Shown here piece by piece: positions 33,870-44,073 of a stretch of DNA of 64,000 nt. The notes beneath the pieces were generated by a model. The model searched no databases, had not been told where the DNA came from, and saw only the letters and a program-made list of their open reading frames with translations. The stretch comes from Larkinella punicea (GTDB lineage: Bacteria > Bacteroidota > Bacteroidia > Cytophagales > Spirosomataceae). A program made the position numbers and the translations under genes. The stretch lies in NCBI RefSeq assembly GCF_003334855.1, contig NZ_QOWE01000025.1, positions 62,001-126,000 of the forward strand, read 5' to 3'. The first letter of the stretch is position 1, and the number at the start of each line of letters is the position of its first letter.

Positions 33870-34543
33870 TTACTGCCGATGGGGATTTCATTTTTGCCAA
33901 TAAAAACCCGGTTGCCTTCGATATGCGTAATCTTCGATTTGTTGACCAGGAAGGAGCGATGAACCCGGAGAAACCGGGATTTGGGTAGCAATTCTTCGAA
34001 ACTGGAGAAGGTCATGCCGGGCAGAATCGTGTTTTGCGTCGTTATAATTTTGGTATAATTGCCGCTGGCTTCCGCATATAACAAATCGGAATAAAAAATT
34101 TTATAGATTTTTCCGTCGGTTTTTATAAAAAGATAATCTTCTGTGTTTTTCTCAATAGTTTCCGGAATGATTACGGGATTAGGCTGTAATCGTTCCAGCG
34201 CTTTATCGACCGCGACGATGAACCGTTCCAGGGAGAATGGTTTTAATAAATAGTCGATGGCCGACAATTCGAAGGCATCCACGGCGTATTCTTTATAGGC
34301 GGTTGTGAAGATAACCTGCGGCTGATTTTTGAGCGTTTTCAAAAAAGAAATCCCATTCAAAACCGGCATATTGATGTCCAGAAAAAGAATGTCGATGGCC
34401 TGTTTTTGAAGTTCTGCTTTGGCTTCAAGCGCATTAGCACAAGACGCTACGACTTTTAAATTCGGAAAATGTCCGCAATAGGTCTGGATAATTTCCCGGG
34501 CAATGGGTTCGTCATCCACAATCAAACACTGGAATGGTTTCAT
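33833..34543 (-). CDS. LytTR-family response regulator
   Basis: 236 residues. The receiver domain has the acidic pair D10/D11, phospho-acceptor D56 in LFLDINMP and a late KPF motif. The LytTR DNA-binding domain follows (about 135-236: YLFIKTDGKIYKI, EASGNYTKI, FLRVHRSFLVNKSKI). With the membrane kinase encoded upstream (ATGA overlap) it forms a LytS/LytT pair. The divergent TonB-type receptor gene is its most likely local target, as in many Bacteroidota. DNA here is visibly richer in A and T than the flanking genes. Confidence 0.94.
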   Translation of the reverse strand: MKPFQCLIVDDEPIAREIIQTYCGHFPNLKVVASCANALEAKAELQKQAIDILFLDINMPVLNGISFLKTLKNQPQVIFTTAYKEYAVDAFELSAIDYLLKPFSLERFIVAVDKALERLQPNPVIIPETIEKNTEDYLFIKTDGKIYKIFYSDLLYAEASGNYTKIITTQNTILPGMTFSSFEELLPKSRFLRVHRSFLVNKSKITHIEGNRVFIGKNEIPIGSNYRDGFLKSLGL

Positions 34544-35577
34544 TTTACTTTCAGTTGCAACATGACCTGGTAAAAACCGTCTTCGTCCTGTATGGAGAGT
34601 TCATAGGCGTTTGGGTACAACAAATCAAGCCTTTTCTTCACATTCGCCAATCCTAAACCGCTTCTTTTTTCCAGAAGACCGTTCTCGTCAGACGTTGAAC
34701 CGTGTGAATTCTTTACGGAAAACAGAAGATAGTTTCCCCAGGTTTTCAGGTTCATATCAATTGAAATATACGGTTCTGTTGTGTTTTTGGAATGCTTGAA
34801 GGCATTTTCGATAAACACAATGAGCAACATCGGCGCAATGTTAATGTCGGTATGGGTCAGATCCTCTATCAAAGTCGTGAGTGTAAGCCGGTCACCGATG
34901 CGTATTTTCTCGAAATCGATGTAGTTGTTGATATACGCAAGTTCGTCCCGCAAGGGCACAAACAATTCCTTGGCATCGTACACCGAATACCGGAGTAAAT
35001 CAGAAAGTTTTAATAATAGCGTGGGAATTTTCTCGTGTTGGGAAATCGAAATACCGTATAAATTATTCAGGGTGTTAAATAGAAAATGGGGGCTTAGCTG
35101 GGACTGGAGCAGATGCAGCTCACTCTGGCTTTGTTCGGCCACGGCTTTCGATTCCTGTAGCTGATTTTCAACGGTTATTCGCCCCAGTTTAATGAGCATT
35201 CCAATGGCAATGCTCATCAGGAAAAGCGGTAAATAAAACAATATTAAATTCAGGAAAACCCGGGTGCCCTTGAGCGGAAAATCGGCGTGGAAAAAAATCC
35301 AGCAAATACAGAGAATGCTAAAAATTGATAAACCAATGAAAAGGCGGAGCGGTATTTTTTTCGATACCCACACCAACGAAATGTACCGACCGGTATAAAT
35401 GCCTCCCAAAAAGAATGCTGTGGCGGCAAAGGCCGCTTCTTCATCATCCCGCGTCACGATGGATTGGGTATACAAATTACTCGCAAGATAAATTGGTATG
35501 GCCGCAATAATGCTAAAAACCAGGTGTTTTTGAAGTTCCGTTAGTCCCGCAAAGTCCGCATTCTCTCCTTTTTTCAT
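34540..35577 (-). CDS. LytS-type sensor histidine kinase
   Basis: 345 residues from ATG 35577. Four hydrophobic segments (about 17-35, 50-70, 80-100, 110-130) anchor it in the inner membrane. The cytoplasmic part has the His_kinase motif LQSQLSPHFLFNTLNNLYG and an ATPase region with MLLIVFIENAFKHSKN and GLGLANVKKRLDLLY. No periplasmic sensor domain of any size is present, so it probably senses a membrane or envelope cue. The stop overlaps the start of the regulator gene by four bases. Confidence 0.93.
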   Translation of the reverse strand: MKKGENADFAGLTELQKHLVFSIIAAIPIYLASNLYTQSIVTRDDEEAAFAATAFFLGGIYTGRYISLVWVSKKIPLRLFIGLSIFSILCICWIFFHADFPLKGTRVFLNLILFYLPLFLMSIAIGMLIKLGRITVENQLQESKAVAEQSQSELHLLQSQLSPHFLFNTLNNLYGISISQHEKIPTLLLKLSDLLRYSVYDAKELFVPLRDELAYINNYIDFEKIRIGDRLTLTTLIEDLTHTDINIAPMLLIVFIENAFKHSKNTTEPYISIDMNLKTWGNYLLFSVKNSHGSTSDENGLLEKRSGLGLANVKKRLDLLYPNAYELSIQDEDGFYQVMLQLKVK

Positions 35578-35827
35578 ACTCGTAACATCCACGTAGGCTG
35601 GTTTGAATTCCAAAGCTGACCAAAATCTTCCACTCCGGTAAACATCCCGGATGAAATCGAATAAACCGCTGACAAAAACCCTGTATGGCCGTACCAAGTG
35701 TTTTAACCCCTCAAATCCGCATTCTGTCAGCCGGTCAGTCTGGTATGGCCTGATTTATTGCCGACGGTCGTTGCGCCATTCATATTTGCTCAGCAAGTAT
35801 GACAATTGCTTTTACAACGGCTACACT

Positions 35828-38269
35828 ATGAAGTCTTTTTTTTCCATCCTCTTCCTTCTTATTCCTCTTGCAGCGTCGGCTCAGATCGCTCCAAAAACCA
35901 TTTGGGGCGTCGTCAAGGATTCCCGCAATGAAGCCATACCGGGTGCGACGGTGAGTTTGTTAAGCGCTTCAGATTCGACCCTGGTGCAGGGTGAAATCAC
36001 CAACGGCAAGGGTAAATTTGAGCTAAAAAACCTGGCCAATAACCAGTACACCCTGCGTGTTTCAAGTATTGGCAGCAACGACTACCGGAGTGGGTTGCTG
36101 ACCATCGACGACCAGCACCCGGTGGTTTCGTTGCCGGTGATTATTCTAACGCCCTCAAATACAATACTAAACGAAGTGGTCGTAGTAGCCAAACGGCCTT
36201 TGATTGAGCAGGATCTTGACAAAACCGTCGTGAATGTGGATGCGATGGTGAGCAGTGTCGGCAGCAACACGCTGGATGTGCTCGAAAAAACGCCCGGTGT
36301 TACGGTCGGCAACGATGGCGAAATTAGCCTGAACGGAAAAGCGGGTGTGCTGGTTTTGATCGACGGGCGGCCAACCTACCTGTCGGGGCCGGATTTGGCA
36401 TCGTACCTGAAGTCATTGCCCGGCGGTTCGCTGGATAAAATTGAACTGATGACCAACCCGCCCGCCAAATACGATGCGGCTGGGACAAGCATTATTAACA
36501 TTCGTCTGAAAAAAAACCGAATGCAGGGCTTTGTCGGGGATATTTCCGCCAGTTACAGCCAGGGCGTGACGGCACGAACCAATAATGTGATCAACGTCAA
36601 TTTCAACCGTAAAAAGATAAACCTGTTTGGTAGTTTGGGATATAGCCGGGATGCTGATTACGCAGATGATTCGTATAACCGAATTCTTTACAATGAAAAT
36701 TCTTCCATTAACTCCTCGGTCGTTTTGCAGAATAATCTTACGTATACTGTTCCCGGAATCATGACCAGACTGGGCATGGATTATGCCGTTTCGTCCAGAA
36801 CAACCTACGGGTTTGTTGTTAATTATCAGAATCGCTCCAAGCAGGAGAGGCTCGATTATTTCAGTAAAAACAGTACGGCTAATCCTGTTTTAGACTCGCT
36901 TGGAAATGGGTACACCAAGGGTAATTTCAACTGGCGTAATGTGGGAATAAATGCGAATTTTCAGCATAAATTTAATGCGGAGGGTCGGGAACTAACCGCC
37001 GATGTTAACTACATTATTCACCAGACAACAGGTGATCAACGACTCACTACGATGGTCAGCAGCGCCGACGAATCGTTTACTAACCGAAGGGATTTTTTGT
37101 ATGACCTGCCCTCGAAAATCGCCATTTATACGGCCAAAGCTGATTACGTGCATCCCTTCAAAAATAAGGCCGTTGTGGAAGCCGGTTTTAAATCCAGTTT
37201 TGTAACCAACGATACGGATTCCCGTTACTATTCCGTTTCAGGCACTACCCAAACGCCGGATTATGGTAAATCCAACCATTTCATCTACCGGGAAACCATC
37301 CAGGCGGCTTACCTCAACAGCCGCAAAGAGTGGAAACGGATGGCGGCCCAGCTCGGTTTCCGACTGGAAAATACGGTGGTAAATGGCCGTCAGTTGGGAA
37401 ATGCGGAGGTAAAAGAAACCGCGTTTGATATAAAGTACATGCGCGTGTTTCCTACGGCTTTTTTACGGTATAAGCTGGATAGTCTGGGTAATAACACCAT
37501 GACAATGAGCATAGCCCGTCGGATCAATCGCCCGAATTACCAATTGCTGAATCCGTTTTTATTCTACCGGGATGCGTATTCCTATACGGTGGGAAACCCG
37601 CTGTTGAAACCGCAATACCATTTTCAATACGAATTGAAGTACCAGCATAAAAATAACTTCGGCATTGCTTTGCAATACAATCATTTTACCGATGTAATTT
37701 TCCAGACCACACAAGCCATTGATGGCATTTTTATCATCAGTCCGAACAACGTGGCAAGCGGTCGTATTCTGGCAATGGCAACCAATTTGACCCAATCAAT
37801 CACAAAATGCTGGACTTTAAATGCCAACTTAACCATTGCCCATATGGCATTAAATGGGGTGGCTTATTCTGAAAAACTTAACCCGAAAATATATCACGCC
37901 AGAATGAATCTTGTCAATCAATTGAAATTTGAGAAGGGCTGGAATGGCGAGATCACCGGTTTTTTTGTCACCAAAGATCTGAATGGACAAAGGATAACAG
38001 ATCCGCGTTATCGAATCAATCTGGCAGTACAAAAGAAGGTTTTAAAAGACAAGGGAAGTGTTCGATTGTTAGCTGAAGATCTGTTTCATTCGTGGAAACA
38101 AAAAGACCGAACCGTCAGTCTGAAACAGGCCGATGCGTTTCATACGCAGGCTACCGATACGCGCCGGATTGGGGTGGCCTTTTCGTACCGGTTTGGAAAA
38201 GAAACCTTCGCCCGGAAACGCCGGCACAACGACAATGCCGCTGATGCGGAGAAAGGAAGAGTGGATTGA
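35828..38269 (+). CDS. TonB-dependent receptor-like outer-membrane beta-barrel protein
   Basis: 813 residues from ATG 35828, which gives the signal peptide MKSFFSILFLLIPLAASAQ. Order of domains: carboxypeptidase-regulatory-like fold at about 27-105 (GVVKDSRNEAIPGATVSLL), plug at about 115-215 (LDVLEKTPGVTVGNDGEISL, KIELMTNPPAKYDA), and an outer-membrane barrel of the OMP_b-brl_3 type to the end. The barrel does not end in the canonical aromatic residue, finishing in a charged tail. Members import or sense ligands at the outer membrane. Divergent from, and probably regulated by, the LytS/LytTR pair, with a 250-base shared promoter region. Confidence 0.9.
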   Translation: MKSFFSILFLLIPLAASAQIAPKTIWGVVKDSRNEAIPGATVSLLSASDSTLVQGEITNGKGKFELKNLANNQYTLRVSSIGSNDYRSGLLTIDDQHPVVSLPVIILTPSNTILNEVVVVAKRPLIEQDLDKTVVNVDAMVSSVGSNTLDVLEKTPGVTVGNDGEISLNGKAGVLVLIDGRPTYLSGPDLASYLKSLPGGSLDKIELMTNPPAKYDAAGTSIINIRLKKNRMQGFVGDISASYSQGVTARTNNVINVNFNRKKINLFGSLGYSRDADYADDSYNRILYNENSSINSSVVLQNNLTYTVPGIMTRLGMDYAVSSRTTYGFVVNYQNRSKQERLDYFSKNSTANPVLDSLGNGYTKGNFNWRNVGINANFQHKFNAEGRELTADVNYIIHQTTGDQRLTTMVSSADESFTNRRDFLYDLPSKIAIYTAKADYVHPFKNKAVVEAGFKSSFVTNDTDSRYYSVSGTTQTPDYGKSNHFIYRETIQAAYLNSRKEWKRMAAQLGFRLENTVVNGRQLGNAEVKETAFDIKYMRVFPTAFLRYKLDSLGNNTMTMSIARRINRPNYQLLNPFLFYRDAYSYTVGNPLLKPQYHFQYELKYQHKNNFGIALQYNHFTDVIFQTTQAIDGIFIISPNNVASGRILAMATNLTQSITKCWTLNANLTIAHMALNGVAYSEKLNPKIYHARMNLVNQLKFEKGWNGEITGFFVTKDLNGQRITDPRYRINLAVQKKVLKDKGSVRLLAEDLFHSWKQKDRTVSLKQADAFHTQATDTRRIGVAFSYRFGKETFARKRRHNDNAADAEKGRVD

Positions 38270-38290
38270 GGGGTAGAGATAGAAACTCGT

Positions 38291-38390
38291 TGACGCTTTC
38301 GGTTCTGCCCCCAACCCCCTGAAGGGGGCTTTTCAATCCGGATGCATAAAGCCCCCTTCAGGGGATTGGGGGGCAGAATCGAAAGCGTCA
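38291..38390. repeat. Intergenic palindrome, TCCGGATG-loop family (copy 2)
   Basis: Arms 38291-38329 and 38351-38390 are complementary apart from about three differences. The loop contains AATCCGGATGCATAAA. Inner arm CCCCTGAAGGGGGC replaces the CCCCTAAAGGGG of other copies, with the change mirrored in the opposite arm. It lies between converging genes. Confidence 0.88.
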
Positions 38391-38403
38391 TCAACCGAAA
38401 ACC

Positions 38404-40089
<1,686 letters not shown>

Positions 40090-40119
40090 TTACCAGCAAA
40101 TGAATCTCAAAATGCCGCG

Positions 40120-40248
40120 AAAACCCCGACAGCGGCCAGCGGCCCTGTCAGCGGTTTTCGCTTTTTTCAAAATTACGTGATCAAGTAGTGTGTATAGTTG
40201 GGGAGGCTTTTAATTGCTGACAGGGCCGTTGGCCACTGTCAGGGTTTT
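40120..40248. repeat. Palindrome between ABC-F and GIN-domain genes
   Basis: 33-bp arms at 40120-40152 and 40216-40248 with three mismatches, two or three of which would be G-U pairs in one RNA orientation. Core word CCCTGTCAGC/GCTGACAGGG. The centre of 63 bases is AT-rich with a T-run. The right arm ends at the stop codon of the GIN-domain gene, so the hairpin can end that transcript. Confidence 0.85.
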
Positions 40249-40996
40249 AGTATTTCTCTATTTTGCTGGCACCACTGGCATTCTGGTTGATGTTGGCCGG
40301 ATTGCCTTTGTACCGGATTTTGCTGGCCCCACTGGCTTCTGCCGTTAGCGACTGGGTGGCGGTAATGTCGGCGTGGCTGGCCCCCGTCGATTTCACGTTT
40401 ACGGACTTGGCCGCGTAGTCGAAGGCTTCGACGTGGGAGCCGCCGGATGCATCGACGGTGAGCTGATTGATCAAACTGGTGATGGAATCATCTCCGCCCG
40501 TCGTAATTTTGGACTCGATCAGTTGCAGCTTTGAGCCGCCGGACACCACTGCATTCGTGCGGGTGGCGATCACTTCCCAGCTTCCGTGCGCACCGCCGGA
40601 GAGCTCGATGTCCAGGTCGGTCAGATTCGCAAAACCTTTCACTTTCGCATGGACTCCGCCCGAGAAGTTGGCACCCCGCAGGTTCGGCATGGTTATCGTA
40701 AACGCAGTAGTATATTTCCGGCTTTTGTTGGTGCGGTAACCGGCGAAAAGGGTGCCGTTGCGGACCTCCACATCCAGATCATCCAGGTTGCGCTGGTCGC
40801 CTTTGGCCATGATCTTAAAACCCGGACCGTTCTCCAGCGTAACCTCAAAACCGCTGCCCATTTCCAGGCGGTCGAAACCTGTCAGCAAAAAAGCTTTCTC
40901 GCCTTCCTGAAGCGGGCCGATGTCTTCGCGGTTACACCCGGACAGAACGCTGGCGAAAATTGCCAATAGCGTTGCAAATAAAAAAAATCGTTTCAT
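40247..40996 (-). CDS. GIN-domain (DUF2807) lipoprotein
   Basis: 249 residues. Signal with lipobox VLSGC at residue about 21 marks a lipoprotein. The rest is a right-handed beta-solenoid-like GIN domain: FEVTLENGPGFKIMAKGDQR, LDIELSGGAHGSWEV, repeated SGGSKL, SGGSHVE, TGASHAD, SGASKI and final NASGASKIEKY. These repeating S/T-G-A-S turns typify putative auto-transporter-adhesin-like head GIN proteins of Bacteroidota. Function is not established; surface adhesion is a family-level guess. Its last bases coincide with the right arm of a palindrome. Confidence 0.92.
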   Translation of the reverse strand: MKRFFLFATLLAIFASVLSGCNREDIGPLQEGEKAFLLTGFDRLEMGSGFEVTLENGPGFKIMAKGDQRNLDDLDVEVRNGTLFAGYRTNKSRKYTTAFTITMPNLRGANFSGGVHAKVKGFANLTDLDIELSGGAHGSWEVIATRTNAVVSGGSKLQLIESKITTGGDDSITSLINQLTVDASGGSHVEAFDYAAKSVNVKSTGASHADITATQSLTAEASGASKIRYKGNPANINQNASGASKIEKY

Positions 40997-41042
40997 TGGT
41001 CGTTGTTGTTTATGTCACTCAAAATTGGCGTGAATCGGTTTG

Positions 41043-41090
41043 CGGTTCAAGTTATAGTTGGATCAACTGCGTTTTTTATAACCTGAACCG
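41043..41090. repeat. Hairpin in divergent GIN/GH130 promoter region
   Basis: 14-bp arms 41043-41056 and 41077-41090 with one mismatch (a G-U pair in RNA), loop of 20 bases containing GTTGGATCAAC. Located 47 bases upstream of the GIN gene start; could be a regulatory site or an RNA hairpin in the leader of the minus-strand transcript's antisense. Confidence 0.45.
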
Positions 41091-41143
41091 GCTGATTGCG
41101 GTTGTTAACCTAAATTCCCGTATGTTGGGATTGAATTTTTGGA

Positions 41144-41227
41144 TGGGAACGCAGATTGAGCGGATTAAACGGATTTTCACCGATTAAAATCCGTTTTGAT
41201 CCGTCCAATCCGCTAAATCCGTGTTCC
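41144..41227. repeat. GGATT-type palindrome upstream of GH130 gene
   Basis: The left part (41144-41177, GCGGATTAAACGGATTTT) is complementary to the right part (to 41227, AAAATCCGTTTTGATCCG...) with one gap of about ten bases. The repeated word CGGATT is typical for dispersed intergenic repeats in Bacteroidota. It ends 24 bases before the GH130 start codon, so it lies in that gene's leader or promoter. Confidence 0.7.
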
Positions 41228-41250
41228 TATCATTAATTTCGCAATTCCTC

Positions 41251-42345
41251 ATGTTATATCGATCTTTTTTATCGCTTGTTGTCCTTGTAATCCACGTCGC
41301 GTCCTACGCCCAGTCGCCCTATAAACCGTGGATGATTGGTGAATTCACGAAGCAACATGCCGCCAACCCGGTTTTGGATGCCCAAAAAAACACCACCTTT
41401 GATTGTCCGTTGCGGGGCGAAACCGTACACTGGGAGGAAAAGGATGTCTTTAACCCGGCGGTAGTGGTTCGTAAAGGCAAAATCTGCATGATCTACCGGG
41501 CCGAAGATACCGTTGGAAAACACGCCGGAACCTCGCGGCTGGGGCTGGCGACCAGCACCGACGGCATCCATTTCAAGCGACGGCCCAAACCTGTTTTCTA
41601 CCCGGACAACGACCCCATGAAGGTGTACGAGTGGGAGGGCGGCTGCGAAGATCCGCGGATTGTGGAAAGCCCGAACCGGGTGTATGTCATGACCTATACG
41701 GCTTACGACGGCGACAAGGCCCGGCTTTGCGTGGCCACCTCCAGAAACCTGATCAACTGGAAAAAACAGGGGCTGGCGTTCGATGATTTAAAATACCGCA
41801 ACGAATGGTCGAAGTCGGGTTCGATTGTGTGCAAACGCATTGGGAGTCGGTTGGTGGCCGAGAAAATCAACGGGAAATACTGGATGTACTGGGGTGATCA
41901 GCCGCAACTGTATTGCGCATCGTCGCCCGACCTCATTCACTGGACGCCCGTCGAAACCACCAACGGCAAGCTGTTTGCGGTGGCCGAACGGCGGAAAGAC
42001 AAGCACGATTACCGCCTGCTGGAACCCGGCCCACCCGCCCTGTTGACCGCCAATGGTATTGTGTTGCTGTACAACGGCATGAACCACGGGAAAGACGGCG
42101 ACCGGGATTTGCCGGACGGAACCTACGCGGCTGGTCAGTTGCTGTTCGATGCGAGCGAGCCCACCAAACTCATCGACCGCTCCGAAACGTATTTCCTGAA
42201 ACCGGATCAACCCTACGAAATGGTCGGCCAGATCAACCACGTTTGTTTTATCGAAGGATTAGTCCCCTACAAAGGCCAGTGGTTTCTATATTACGGCACC
42301 GCCGATTCCAAAATTGCCGTTGCCACCGCCCCCGAAAAACCCTGA
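41251..42345 (+). CDS. GH130-like glycosidase or phosphorylase, exported
   Basis: 364 residues from ATG 41251, giving signal peptide LYRSFLSLVVLVIHVASYAQ. A five-bladed propeller fold is suggested by DVFNPAVVVRKGKICMIYRAE, RLGLATSTDGIHFKR, GGCEDPRIVESPNRVYVMTY and the late HDYRLLEPGPPALL segment. The GGCEDPRI motif is the hallmark of GH130, whose members phosphorolyse or hydrolyse beta-mannosides. A secreted member is more likely a hydrolase acting on mannose-containing glycans, since phosphate is scarce outside; that is inference. It converges with the tandem ATPase gene. Confidence 0.82.
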   Translation: MLYRSFLSLVVLVIHVASYAQSPYKPWMIGEFTKQHAANPVLDAQKNTTFDCPLRGETVHWEEKDVFNPAVVVRKGKICMIYRAEDTVGKHAGTSRLGLATSTDGIHFKRRPKPVFYPDNDPMKVYEWEGGCEDPRIVESPNRVYVMTYTAYDGDKARLCVATSRNLINWKKQGLAFDDLKYRNEWSKSGSIVCKRIGSRLVAEKINGKYWMYWGDQPQLYCASSPDLIHWTPVETTNGKLFAVAERRKDKHDYRLLEPGPPALLTANGIVLLYNGMNHGKDGDRDLPDGTYAAGQLLFDASEPTKLIDRSETYFLKPDQPYEMVGQINHVCFIEGLVPYKGQWFLYYGTADSKIAVATAPEKP

Positions 42346-42360
42346 AACACGCCCACACAC

Positions 42361-42410
42361 CAGCCCAAGGGGCTGACATCATTAGCCCCGGATAAAAGCC
42401 GGGGGGGCTA
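42361..42410. terminator. Pair of GC-rich hairpins between converging genes
   Basis: CAGCCC/GGGCTG (42361-42375) and a second stem TAGCCCC (42383-42389) / GGGGCTA (42404-42410) with inner CGG/CCG. They occupy the 65-base gap between the GH130 gene and the ATPase gene, ending at the latter's stop codon. No long T-run. Confidence 0.5.
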
Positions 42411-43913
42411 TTACAGACGATCAATTAGGCCTTTCCCACCATCCAGCCGCAGCACCTTCGTCACGCAGGTCGGAATTTCCTCGGCGTAGTGCGACACATA
42501 CAGCAGCGTCCGTTCCGGCGACTGGCACAGTTCATCGACTAAATCCCGGAACCGGGCGATGTGAGCCGGATCGAGGTTCTGGCAGGGTTCGTCCAGCACG
42601 AGTAGGGGCGGGTTTTTCACCAGGGCGCGGGCCAGCAACACCCAGCGTTGTTCGCCCGTCGAGAGTTGCGCCAGCCGCTTGTCGCGCAGGGGCTGGATGC
42701 GCAGCAAGTCCAGCATAAATTCTACCTGTTCATTTTGGTCCGGGGTCAATTTGCGAAAAAGTCCCGCCGTGTCGAACAGGCCCGAAGCCACCACTTTCCA
42801 GACCGATTGCTCGCGGGGAAAATACAGGTGGAGTTCCGGCGACACGAAACCAATGTTGCGTTTGATATCCCAGATGCTTTCGCCGGTGCCGCGTTTTCGG
42901 TCAAACAGTTCATAGTCATTGCGGTAGCTCTGCGGGTTGTCGGCCGTAATCAAACTCAACAAGGTCGATTTTCCCGAACCGTTTGGCCCCAAAACCGCCC
43001 ATTTTTCACCCCGCTGAACGTCCCAGTTGATGGTGTCCAATACCACTTTCTCGCCGTAACTCACCGTAACATTCCGCATCCTGATTGCATTCGTGAACGA
43101 AATGGCGGAGGTATTCAGCCAGCGGGGGAGGAGAGTCGGATCGGTCAGGGTTTCGGGGGCGGATTCGGGCAGTGCGGGCATGTCTGATTTTGGTCCCTGC
43201 CAACTGATTTGGCCGTCTGTCAATTCAGCAACGTGCGTGATGCAATCCGGAATTTCGCGGGGTGTCGTCACCAGTACCAGCGTCGTTCCTTCGGCGGCAA
43301 TCCGGTTCAAAATTCCGTGCAGCCGTTCGCGGCTGCCCACGTCCAGACCGCCGAACGGGTTGTCGAGTAGCAGAATTTCGGGACGGCGCAGGAGCGAGCG
43401 GGCCAGCAGCGTCCGGCGGGTTTCACCGTTGGAAAGGGAGGTAAGGTGCCGATCCAGCAAGTGTGTAATATGCACCCAGTCAGCCACTTCGGCCAGCCAT
43501 TGTTCCGAAAAAGCCGGTGGTGGCAATTCGATCGAATTCTCATTGACGGTTCCAGTGGGCTTGATCCGGTGTTGCAAAACTTCCCAAACCGTCGGCGATT
43601 CTTCCGCCGAATCGGCGTTGAACCGCTGTTGGTAATACCGCGCCGACGAAGCCACCTGCCGGTCGAAACGGTAATCATTCGCTACCTGCTCGACCACTTC
43701 CCGCAAAACACCAACCGGGTGAGCGTACGCGCCACTCGCCACGGGCAACCGCCCGCTCAGGGCATCGAGAAACGAGCTTTTTCCCGAACTCGTCGGCCCC
43801 AGAATCGCCCAATGTTCACCGGGTTTCAGGGTCCAGTTCAGGTTCTGTAAAACAAGGCCGGTGGGTCGGCGAATGGTGGCATTTTGTAAAGAAAGTAACG
43901 GACTGATAGACAT
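42411..43913 (-). CDS. Tandem ATP-binding cassette protein, ModF-like
   Basis: 500 residues with two ABC ATPase domains and no membrane segment. Walker A motifs GPTSSGKSS (about 39-47) and GPNGSGKST (about 306-314) are both intact; signatures LSNGETRR and LSTGEQRW and Walker B LLLDNPFGGLD and LVLDEPCQNLD follow. The arrangement is that of ModF/PhrA-like soluble proteins linked to molybdate transport in proteobacteria, but no molybdenum gene is adjacent here. The long ABC-F linker is absent. Role uncertain. Confidence 0.85.
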   Translation of the reverse strand: MSISPLLSLQNATIRRPTGLVLQNLNWTLKPGEHWAILGPTSSGKSSFLDALSGRLPVASGAYAHPVGVLREVVEQVANDYRFDRQVASSARYYQQRFNADSAEESPTVWEVLQHRIKPTGTVNENSIELPPPAFSEQWLAEVADWVHITHLLDRHLTSLSNGETRRTLLARSLLRRPEILLLDNPFGGLDVGSRERLHGILNRIAAEGTTLVLVTTPREIPDCITHVAELTDGQISWQGPKSDMPALPESAPETLTDPTLLPRWLNTSAISFTNAIRMRNVTVSYGEKVVLDTINWDVQRGEKWAVLGPNGSGKSTLLSLITADNPQSYRNDYELFDRKRGTGESIWDIKRNIGFVSPELHLYFPREQSVWKVVASGLFDTAGLFRKLTPDQNEQVEFMLDLLRIQPLRDKRLAQLSTGEQRWVLLARALVKNPPLLVLDEPCQNLDPAHIARFRDLVDELCQSPERTLLYVSHYAEEIPTCVTKVLRLDGGKGLIDRL

Positions 43914-43934
43914 TTCAATGGAATTAACGAAAAT

Positions 43935-44062
43935 AGGACTTATGTCTGATAATATTTTACACTTTCGCTTGTTGCCCCGTTCCCCTAAAGGGGACTTTTA
44001 GCATCCGGAGGTTTCCGCGTCCAAGTCCCCTTTAGGGGAACGGGGCAACAAGCGAAAGTCCT
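43935..44062. repeat. Intergenic palindrome, TCCGGATG-loop family (copy 3)
   Basis: Perfect 36-bp arms 43961-43996 and 44024-44059; loop carries GCATCCGGAGGTTT. On the left the 19-base flank 43935-43953 (AGGACTTATGTCTGATAAT) is shared with two other copies; the right end finishes AAGTCCTA, complementary to the start of that flank. Lies between two minus-strand genes. Confidence 0.92.
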
Positions 44063-44073
44063 AGATAAAAAAA

